41,259 bases of DNA from Planctomycetaceae bacterium (lineage in GTDB: Bacteria > Planctomycetota > Phycisphaerae > Tepidisphaerales > Tepidisphaeraceae): positions 1-41,259 of the forward strand of contig JAIYCY010000011.1 in NCBI GenBank assembly GCA_027487775.1, given 5' to 3'. How positions within the stretch are numbered: the stretch's first letter is position 1; every line of letters starts with the position of its first letter. Both the position numbers and the translations under genes were made by a program. Below are positions 1-6,270 of this stretch, piece by piece. Below the pieces are notes generated by a model. The model ran no database searches. It was not told where the DNA came from and worked only from the letters and a program-made list of their open reading frames with translations.

Positions 1-34
1 CAGGCAAGGCGTTCCGACTTAACTTCGTGGCATT

Positions 35-146
35 AGGGACAGCCCCCGATTGATTGATTGCCGGGGATTCGGTATGCTGCCCCCAGGCGAAGAAACAGGG
101 ACAGCCCCCGATTGATTGATTCCCGGCGGTTCGGTATGCTGCCCCC
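35..146 (+). repeat. REP-like direct repeats upstream of RAYT gene
   Basis: Two copies of a unit of about 50 bp stand at 35-84 and 97-146. Each begins AGGGACAGCCCCC, continues with a GATTGATTGATT tract, and ends GGTATGCTGCCCCC. The second copy ends exactly at the ATG of the transposase-like gene. The same unit recurs at 3449-3526, and the core GGGGACAGCCCCC appears inverted at 838-850. RAYT proteins are known to process such flanking repeats, so these are probably its cognate REP-like sequences. Confidence 0.75.
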
Positions 147-838
147 ATGGCCAGAACAGCACGACACGCGCCCGGCGGACTTGTCTTTCATGTGCTCAAC
201 CGGGGCGGCGGGCGGACCAAGCTCTTTAACTCACGCAAAGACTATTTAACTCACGCAAAGACTATCTCGCCTTCCAATCCTGCCTGGTTGAAACGCTGCA
301 AATCACGCCCATTCGTCTTCTCACCTACTGCGTCATGCCCAACCACTGGCATCTGCTGCTCTGGCCCGAACGCGACGGACAACTCGCACAATTCATGATG
401 CGACTCACCACCCGCCACGTCCGGCGGTGGCTGACTGCACACGATCAGGTTGGCACGGGCCATCTCTATCAGGGCCGGTTCAAGAGTTTCGCATGTCAGA
501 GCGACAAGCATCTGCTCACGGTGGCGCGGTATATCGATCGCAATGCTCGCCGGGCGAAGTTGGTGGCGCGATGTGAGGATTGGCCATGGAGTGCGGTCGG
601 CCAATCGGCGCTGCCGTCGGAGCTGCGGCCGGGTCTGTCGGAATTTCCTGTCGAGCGTGGCGAGGATTGGCTAAGCTGGGTGAACGAGCCGCAGACCAAG
701 TCGGAGGAGGAATCGATCCGTGCGAGTGTACGAACGAGCAGGCCGTATGGGAGCAAGGAATGGATTCAACGGAACCGCCAATCGCTGGGCTGGACGCCTC
801 CCAAACCCCCGGGTCGGCCACGAAAGGCCCTGAATTAG
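147..838 (+). pseudogene. REP-associated tyrosine transposase (RAYT, Y1_Tnp family), frameshifted
   Basis: The reading frame opens with MARTARHAPGGLVFHVLNRG at 147, the usual RAYT start. It is broken by a 20-bp tandem duplication at 226-265. Removing one copy restores a continuous protein that runs through TYCVMPNHWHLLLWP (the HUH metal-binding motif, HWH) and LYQGRFKSF. It continues through a candidate catalytic-tyrosine helix, LLTVARYIDRNARRAKLV, to the typical C-terminal GWTPPKPPGRPRK, about 223 aa in all. The stop at 836-838 overlaps an inverted REP core. RAYTs are single-strand HUH nucleases that act on REP sequences. As it stands, translation from 147 would end prematurely at 398. Translation from the internal ATG at 335 would begin at the HUH motif and lack the N-terminal third, so the copy is very probably inactive. 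A programmed or reversible frameshift cannot be excluded. Confidence 0.85.
226..265 (+). repeat. 20-bp perfect tandem duplication that breaks the RAYT gene
   Basis: The 20-base unit TTAACTCACGCAAAGACTAT occupies 226-245 and is repeated without change at 246-265. Because 20 is not a multiple of three, the second copy shifts the frame. The perfect identity of the two copies suggests a recent event. Confidence 0.95.
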
Positions 839-893
839 GGGGCTGTCCCCGTGTCTGCCCCAACGCAAATCAAAAAAGGGGACAGGGCACAGG
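838..893. repeat. Inverted REP-like core sequences downstream of RAYT
   Basis: GGGGGCTGTCCCC at 838-850 is the exact reverse complement of the GGGGACAGCCCCC core found upstream of the gene. A direct core, GGGGACAG, follows at 878-885. The gene is therefore bracketed by REP-like motifs in inverted orientation, as expected for a RAYT locus. Confidence 0.65.
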
Positions 894-1109
894 GATAACC
901 GTACTAGCAAAGCACCTGCCGATTCGGGCAGCGCCTGTCACGAAAGAAAATTTCTTTGGACAAATTGTCGCACCGCGGTAGCTTTTTGCCGTCACGTCGG
1001 ATCCGGGTTTCCGTGCGTCACGGGGGTGGTCAAACAATCTAGGCAAAGGTTCACAGTACTACCCGTCATTAGTCCTCTACAGCGTCAGCGGAGAAGGTCT
1101 AGGCCAACA

Positions 1110-1862
1110 ATGCGCGTTCTACATCAGGCATTTCGTTTCGTAGGCACACTGCTGGTCGGAGTCGTTTGTGTAGGGTGTTTTTCGAAGGTCGACGAGACGG
1201 TTCTTTTGCAAAGCAGAGGGATCCCGCCGACGCCTACAGATCCTGTCACTGTCAACTATTACAAGGTAGATCTCAAGGTAAGGTCATGGGACTCGGTGAG
1301 CCGTTATCGTGCAGGGCTTTACGATGTCGCTGCGGTTGACGCTGTCATTGACGGTCGCTCCGAATCCGCTATCGACCCTCGGGCACCGCGGAACACATTC
1401 AATCCTCTGGCACCGGGAGATCCAATTACCAAAGCCCGCGGGGCGATACTGCAAAAACTTGTCGAACACACAACCGGCGAGAACGTCCTTACTGTCGCCG
1501 AAGTAGAAAGATACCGAGCGTTACTTCGATCCATCGACGATCTCGCAAGCGACCTCGATTCGAAGAAGAAGTTTGTCGTCATGTACTCGTCGCTGGCTGG
1601 GGTGATCGCTAATGCGCTTGCAGAGTATTCACTCTCCCAAGAAGTTGAGCAGTCGACATCACAGCTAATCGCACAGTTTGCTGCGCCGGCGATTGAGTCT
1701 GCTCTTAAGGAGCGAGTGGTCATCAACGCAGATTTGACTCGTCAACGCGTAACTGCGCAAGCTTTGACTGCAATGATCGAGTCAGTCAACAAGCTCAACA
1801 GTTCAGACAAGATCGACATCGCCAAAATGCAGCATCTTCTCCGACAGATGTCCGCGCAATGA
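1110..1862 (+). CDS. Unrecognised predicted lipoprotein (first of a pair)
   Basis: This is a protein of about 250 aa that I cannot assign to a family. From the ATG at 1110 it starts with a short basic stretch, a hydrophobic segment and the sequence VGVVCVGCFSK. The Cys after VG fits a lipoprotein signal-peptidase II site, although position -3 is Cys rather than Leu. An in-frame ATG at 1026 exists but would bury the signal peptide behind 28 residues, so 1110 is preferred. The mature part contains NYYKVDLKVRSWDSVSRYRA and later mainly helical, charged sequence with no enzyme motif. The next gene is also a lipoprotein in the same direction, 127 bp away, and both lie between RAYT/REP copies. Base use looks less GC-rich than in the rest of the window. 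Likely an envelope protein of unknown role. Confidence 0.7.
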   Translation: MRVLHQAFRFVGTLLVGVVCVGCFSKVDETVLLQSRGIPPTPTDPVTVNYYKVDLKVRSWDSVSRYRAGLYDVAAVDAVIDGRSESAIDPRAPRNTFNPLAPGDPITKARGAILQKLVEHTTGENVLTVAEVERYRALLRSIDDLASDLDSKKKFVVMYSSLAGVIANALAEYSLSQEVEQSTSQLIAQFAAPAIESALKERVVINADLTRQRVTAQALTAMIESVNKLNSSDKIDIAKMQHLLRQMSAQ

Positions 1863-1989
1863 TCGTCGAACACCGCCCGCGTACTCAACCATTCTTTGTT
1901 TTCCTCGTCGGCTGTTTTAGCGTCGCTGCTGAATGTCTTTGACTCACATCACAGTCGGTGTCACTCGCCCGATTGTTGGAGAATCCACC

Positions 1990-3438
1990 ATGCAATCCGG
2001 AAGAATCATCCTGCTCATGAGCCTACCGTTTCTGGTGTGCGGCTGCTTTAAGTCCAGCCTTGATGTCACCGTTTCGCAGTTCCAGTTTAATGAGAGGGAT
2101 AATCCTGCACGGGCAGCGATGGCTGAACAAGGCAGATTGGCGGTCGTCAGACAGGCTGAAGCAGCAACGAGGTACACTGCTGCAATAGAGGCACAGAAGA
2201 AGTTGGTGAGCAACGTCAATTCGGCATTTATTAAGGGTGATTCAAAGGTGGTCAATCAGAATGCCGTCGATACGCTGTCAGGCAAACTCGATTCGTTGTT
2301 CGGAGATGTTACAAAGCTGACGAAGCAAGCTCAGGCAAGTGTGATCACCCAAAGCTCGCAACCTATTCCTTTTTCAGGCTTTGAAGAGTTTGACATTCGA
2401 CGTCGAAATGCGCTGGCTGAAGCGAAGCTTGATTTCTGCGTCGTGGACGCGGCCTGTTTGGAAGACCCCGCACGCAAGACTGCCATTGAGGAGGATGAAA
2501 ACATCCGTCAGAGCCTTGCCAAACTGGTCAATGTCACCGGGACGGGATCCGATGGTGCCGTAACCGTGGATCAAGCTCCAAAAGTCATTCAGAATGTGGT
2601 TCAAGAGCTTGAGAAATCTGAGGCAAAGGTGGCTGAAGCTAACGCCGACTTAAAGGCAGCCTCTAATGTGGCAACTGATGGGATTTCTCGCCGTCATGAA
2701 GTGTACCAGGACTTCTCCGACCCAGCGTGGAGCCTGATCAATCAAGGGAAGGGGAAGTGGAAGAGAATGTCTTCCCCCGCCAAGGCAGAGTTGAACGGAG
2801 ATACGGAGATGGTGCTGGTGTTTGAAGAGGGGCTGTCACCTCGTTGGCGACATGTGAATGCCGACCCGTCCTCCGTCATTTACTCTAATGCGAGGATGAT
2901 CAACGGCGCATTGAAGCAAGTATCCGCCGTTGCGGGTGCAGTGCTCGGGACTTATGGGATCAATCTGGGCGATCTTGGCGTGAAGGATCCAGGAGCCACG
3001 GGAACTGAAACCACAACCACAATCGGACTCCGTGTACATAATCTGCAGATACAACAGCAACGGGACTCGCTTAAGTTAGCCATCAACGCGGTTCAGGTCG
3101 AAGCGCAGGCAACACTGGATGCAATTGATTCCGCAAACGAGGACCCCCTAAAACAAGCCGCTGCAAAGAACCGACTTCCCGACATCCTATCCAAACTCAA
3201 TACCCTAAAAGTCCTGCTCGAGAAGGTGGAGGCTGATTTGAAGAGGCCATCGGGTGAATCGAATCAGAACTCGTCCCCGCCAGACGCAACTACGCCTTCC
3301 GATGCAAACTCTGGGAGCTCTGCCACCGTGCCTTCTACCACCTCTTCACCGCAATCAAACAAAAACACGCCGAATGTTAGTGAACTCAACACTCAACCGC
3401 CTTCACCACAGCCATCGGTTCCTAGCACCAAACCGTAG
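1990..3438 (+). CDS. Unrecognised predicted lipoprotein with helical body and Ser/Pro/Thr-rich tail (second of a pair)
   Basis: This is a protein of about 482 aa of unknown family. The ATG at 1990 is followed by a typical short signal sequence ending LPFLVCGCFKSS, with Cys as the predicted lipidated residue. An upstream ATG at 1933 would displace the signal, so it is not chosen. The body has long Ala/Glu/Lys/Gln-rich helices (for example residues 30-110, 190-235 and about 360-410) that look like coiled coils. A more globular central part holds DFSDPAWSLI and WRHVN. The last 60 residues are low-complexity Ser/Pro/Thr/Asn. No catalytic motif is visible. It follows the 1110-1862 lipoprotein and is probably co-transcribed with it. 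A surface or periplasmic complex of the two is possible but is inference only. Confidence 0.7.
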   Translation: MQSGRIILLMSLPFLVCGCFKSSLDVTVSQFQFNERDNPARAAMAEQGRLAVVRQAEAATRYTAAIEAQKKLVSNVNSAFIKGDSKVVNQNAVDTLSGKLDSLFGDVTKLTKQAQASVITQSSQPIPFSGFEEFDIRRRNALAEAKLDFCVVDAACLEDPARKTAIEEDENIRQSLAKLVNVTGTGSDGAVTVDQAPKVIQNVVQELEKSEAKVAEANADLKAASNVATDGISRRHEVYQDFSDPAWSLINQGKGKWKRMSSPAKAELNGDTEMVLVFEEGLSPRWRHVNADPSSVIYSNARMINGALKQVSAVAGAVLGTYGINLGDLGVKDPGATGTETTTTIGLRVHNLQIQQQRDSLKLAINAVQVEAQATLDAIDSANEDPLKQAAAKNRLPDILSKLNTLKVLLEKVEADLKRPSGESNQNSSPPDATTPSDANSGSSATVPSTTSSPQSNKNTPNVSELNTQPPSPQPSVPSTKP

Positions 3439-3448
3439 ACGACGAAAC

Positions 3449-3526
3449 AGGGACAGCCCCCGACGACGAAACAGGGACATCCCCCGATTGATCGATTGAT
3501 TGCAGGCGGTTCGGTATGCTGCCCCC
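3449..3526 (+). repeat. REP-like repeats, second locus
   Basis: Two cores, AGGGACAGCCCCC at 3449 and AGGGACATCCCCC at 3473, are each preceded by GACGAAAC. They are followed by the GATTGAT-type tract and GGTATGCTGCCCCC ending at 3526. This is the same arrangement as at 35-146. Confidence 0.75.
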
Positions 3527-3597
3527 ATGGCCAGAACAGCACGACACGCGCCCGGCGGATTTGTCTTCCAGGTGCTCAACCGGGGCGGTGGCGGGGG
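3527..3597 (+). pseudogene. Truncated 5' remnant of a RAYT gene
   Basis: The sequence encodes MARTARHAPGGFVFQVLNRG, nearly identical to the start of the gene at 147. Similarity stops abruptly at about 3597, where a G/T-rich tract begins. No HUH motif or catalytic region follows, so this is a decayed or interrupted copy. Confidence 0.8.
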
Positions 3598-4164
3598 TGG
3601 GTGTTGGTGCGTTGGTGGGTTGGGTGGTTCGGGTGCGGTTGAGGTGTGGCGGACTGGGGGAGTTGGTGCGCGGGTTTTGCTGCGCGTGTGTTGGGGTGCT
3701 GAGGTTGGTGCGCGAGTGGGCGGATCGTGGGATCGGGGTGTGTCGAATGTGTGCGCGAGCGTGTGCCTGGGTGGGTTTGAGACGCGTTCAAAAGGGGTTG
3801 AGGTTGCCTGAATGGGTGGGGAGTGAGGCGACGGGCGCGTGAGTTCAGCGAACGGCGGCGGATTGGGCGGGTGGGTTGACGGATTTTTTAGACAAAATGG
3901 ATTTTGCGCTGCGCAGGTGCGGACGCAATCGCGCAGCGCGCGGGTTCATATAGAGACTGACGGCGGGTCCCACGCGAGCCGAGCGACGCAAGCTTGTCTC
4001 ACAACACGGCCCGGCGATGGTCTTGCGGATCACGTTGCAGCGTTCATTCCAGTTCGCGAAACGTCTCGCGCTGATATCTGCGGGCGAACATGGTCTATGG
4101 CGACATTCGTTTGAGGAACATCGGTATGACGCGATTCTTTGACGTGGTAGTTTTCGCTGTGGCA
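3598..4164. other. Gene-free region with G/T-polarised tract
   Basis: I see no convincing gene here. From about 3590 to 3840 the plus strand is overwhelmingly G and T with many GGG and GGGG runs. This produces glycine/valine/cysteine-rich open frames on one strand and histidine/proline-rich ones on the other, without start signals. From 3893 to 3954 there is a stem-loop repeat that also occurs near 27.26 kb. The rest up to 4164 shows nothing recognisable. Confidence 0.6.
3893..3954 (+). repeat. Intergenic stem-loop repeat, copy A
   Basis: GCGCTGCGC at 3906-3914 and GCGCAGCGC at 3931-3939 form a perfect 9-bp stem around a 16-base loop that contains GGACGCA. An AAAATGG-type stretch precedes it and GGGTTCATATAG follows. 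The same arms, loop length, loop motif and flanks occur in inverted orientation at 27235-27296. Both copies are intergenic. It could be a REP-like repeat, a small structured RNA or a protein-binding site. Confidence 0.6.
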
Positions 4165-4206
4165 GGATGAAGTCATTTTGAGTCAGGACTGCATCGGACT
4201 TCATCC
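4165..4206 (-). terminator. Hairpin just downstream of the metallophosphoesterase gene
   Basis: GGATGAAGTC at 4165-4174 pairs with GACTTCATCC at 4197-4206, a 10-bp stem with a 22-base loop. It lies directly after the stop codon of the minus-strand gene. The T-run is better on the plus strand (ATTTTTAG, overlapping the stop), so its direction and strength are uncertain. Confidence 0.4.
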
Positions 4207-4210
4207 ATTT

Positions 4211-6169
4211 TTAGTTGGCGGGTGTGGGTTGATCGGTCTTTTTGAGTGTGAATCGGTCAAAGAGTGCGCCGTTGAGGTCGTAGGCACTGAACTCTATTTC
4301 GTTGCCGTGCACGGTTGCGAAGCAGTAGTGGTGGGCACTCTTGAAGTGCCGGGTGAACCACAGCCGGTTGGGGGCGGCCTGCTCGAGCCCCCCGCCACCT
4401 CCGCCGCTGACGACATATTGCACGCCGCGCTGCAGGTTGACTTTCATCTCCATGATCGGCCAGGTGCGCTCGTAACTATGAATGTGCCCTGCCAGGGCGA
4501 GATCTACGCCGTACTTTTCGTAGAGACCGACAAGATGTTTGGCCTTGGGATCGCCGGTGCGAAGGGGTCGATCGGGTGCGCCTCGGATCGAGTCCCAGTA
4601 GTCATCGTTGTCGCTGGAGAAGCAAGGATGATGATGCATCGCAATCTTCCACGTGGCTTTGGAGTTACGGAGCTGTTCTTCGAGCCATTTGTATTGTTCG
4701 GAGTCCGGATCGGCGGGCCGATTGGTATCGATCATGAAGAACTGTGCGTTGCCATAGTTGAACGTGTACCAGTATTCTGGATTGGGCAGGCTGAAGTAGT
4801 CATAGTAGAAGTGGGAATCGTTTTCGTGATTTCCGATGACGGGGAATATGGGTACATGGCCGAGGAGTTTGGACATCGGCTCGAAGAGGTCTTTGAGCCA
4901 TTGATTTTTGGCATGCCCGTCATCGACGACATCGCCGCAGTGGACGACGATGTTGGGGCGGAGACCGAAGATGCCCTCGGCGCATTTTCGGGTGACATCG
5001 GGATTGCGTTGGGTGTCACTGATCACGCCAAAGCTCCACGGCACGTCGGCGGGCGGTGCGGTTTGGAAACTGAGGATTTCGCTTCGCAGCTCTTCGCCGG
5101 TTTCGGGGTCGGTGCGTGTGACGCGATAGAAGTAGGTGGTGAGCGGTTCGAGGCCTTCGAGCTTGACCTCGGCGATTTGCGTGGCCGCTTCTGTGGAAAC
5201 GGATTGCCCGAGCGGTTGCTGCCGACCGAAGGCGACCGTCATTCGGCTCGGGCGATCCGATTCGCTCATGATGACGATCGAATCGGTGGTCGCGAATTGC
5301 AGATACGGCTTGACGAGGAATTGCATCATTTTGGTGGGATCCTGCCGGAAGTCGAGCATGTTCTGGTTCTTCATCGAGCGTGCGGTGATTTCGGCCGGGG
5401 TGAGCACGCGATCGTAGAGGCGAATGCGATGCACGAGTCCGTCCATGGGATTTTGCTCGTTGTCATCGAGGTAGGCTCCGACGACGACCGCGGCGCGGGG
5501 CGGGTAGTTGATCGGGCCGGACTGTTTATCCGATTCGGCGGAGAGTTTTCCATCGACGTAGAGTCGCATGGCTTTGCCGTCGTAGGTCCCGACGACATAG
5601 TGCCATCGGTTCAACTCAAGAGGATCGGCGGCGGGCATGTAAGTCAGCACGCCGTCGCCGTCATCAGCGCCGACCGTGGAGATCGCGAAGTTGAAGCGCT
5701 GTCGATCGAATCCGAGCAGGAAGCCTTTTTCAAAGCTGCCGTTGTCCTGGAACACACCATAGATCGCACCGTCTGGTTGTGTGGATCGCAGGCAGACCCA
5801 TGCTTCGATGCTGAGGGCTTCGGTGGGAAGGTGTTGCTGGATTTTGGTGTGATCGTTGGCGACGAGAAAGCGATCGAATCCGCCGGCGAAATCCCACGCC
5901 TGCGCGGGCCCGAAGGTGATGACGCGGGGCGTGCCGACGACTTCGGCGCGGATTTTGTGAGATTGATCGAAGACGACTTTGTCGAGCGCGCCCGGCCGGG
6001 CGTCGGGGGCCCAATGCTGAAGGATGCCCGGATCGTCATGATCCGGATGCGCAGCAACGAACGGAGCAAACGCACCGAATACAACCAGGCAAAGTAGATA
6101 TCGAATCAAGAATCCGAACGGGCGAGAACGCTCACTCTGTTCGAATCGCAGCATTGAATCGGTATGCAT
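4211..6169 (-). CDS. Secreted LamG plus purple-acid-phosphatase-like metallophosphoesterase
   Basis: This is a 652-aa protein with a signal peptide (RYLLCLVVFGAFAPFVAA). A LamG/concanavalin-like domain spans about residues 75-245 (ALSIEAWVCLR ... RLYVDGKLSAES ... IRLYDRVLTPAEI). A fibronectin-like N-terminal PAP domain covers about 280-370. The calcineurin-like phosphatase domain covers about 375-630. Its metal ligands are visible in order: GVISDTQ (about 380), GDVVDDG (about 410), GNHEND (about 445), HHHPCFS (about 510) and GHIHSYER (about 560). Such enzymes hydrolyse phosphate esters outside the cytoplasm; the substrate is unknown. The start at 6169 has GGAAGG about 9 bases upstream; an ATG at 6187 lacks such a site. 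It is downstream of and parallel to the PEP-CTERM gene, from which a terminator separates it. The LamG part may bind polysaccharide or the cell surface. Confidence 0.9.
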   Translation of the reverse strand: MHTDSMLRFEQSERSRPFGFLIRYLLCLVVFGAFAPFVAAHPDHDDPGILQHWAPDARPGALDKVVFDQSHKIRAEVVGTPRVITFGPAQAWDFAGGFDRFLVANDHTKIQQHLPTEALSIEAWVCLRSTQPDGAIYGVFQDNGSFEKGFLLGFDRQRFNFAISTVGADDGDGVLTYMPAADPLELNRWHYVVGTYDGKAMRLYVDGKLSAESDKQSGPINYPPRAAVVVGAYLDDNEQNPMDGLVHRIRLYDRVLTPAEITARSMKNQNMLDFRQDPTKMMQFLVKPYLQFATTDSIVIMSESDRPSRMTVAFGRQQPLGQSVSTEAATQIAEVKLEGLEPLTTYFYRVTRTDPETGEELRSEILSFQTAPPADVPWSFGVISDTQRNPDVTRKCAEGIFGLRPNIVVHCGDVVDDGHAKNQWLKDLFEPMSKLLGHVPIFPVIGNHENDSHFYYDYFSLPNPEYWYTFNYGNAQFFMIDTNRPADPDSEQYKWLEEQLRNSKATWKIAMHHHPCFSSDNDDYWDSIRGAPDRPLRTGDPKAKHLVGLYEKYGVDLALAGHIHSYERTWPIMEMKVNLQRGVQYVVSGGGGGGLEQAAPNRLWFTRHFKSAHHYCFATVHGNEIEFSAYDLNGALFDRFTLKKTDQPTPAN

Positions 6170-6217
6170 GTACGTCTTGCCTTCCATGGAATTGCTGGAC
6201 GAGATGTTTGAACAAAG

Positions 6218-6247
6218 AGCCGTGCCGCCCGTTAAGGCGACACGGCT
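6218..6247 (-). terminator. Rho-independent-type hairpin after the PEP-CTERM gene
   Basis: AGCCGTG-c-CGCC pairs with GGCG-a-CACGGCT around the loop CGTTAA. On the minus strand it is followed by CTTTGTT. It lies about 24 bases past the stop codon of the 6271-9267 gene. Confidence 0.6.
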
Positions 6248-6270
6248 CCGCACGAATCTACATCGTGAAC

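Noticed and set aside
3839..4204. Small open frames on both strands in the left intergenic region
   Set aside because: No ribosome-binding site, no family resemblance, and they run through the stem-loop repeat.
4178..6097. Long plus-strand open frame of over 600 codons opposite the phosphatase
   Set aside because: It is an antisense shadow of a gene with clear domains. Its translation is Val/Gly/Glu-rich with no family motif.
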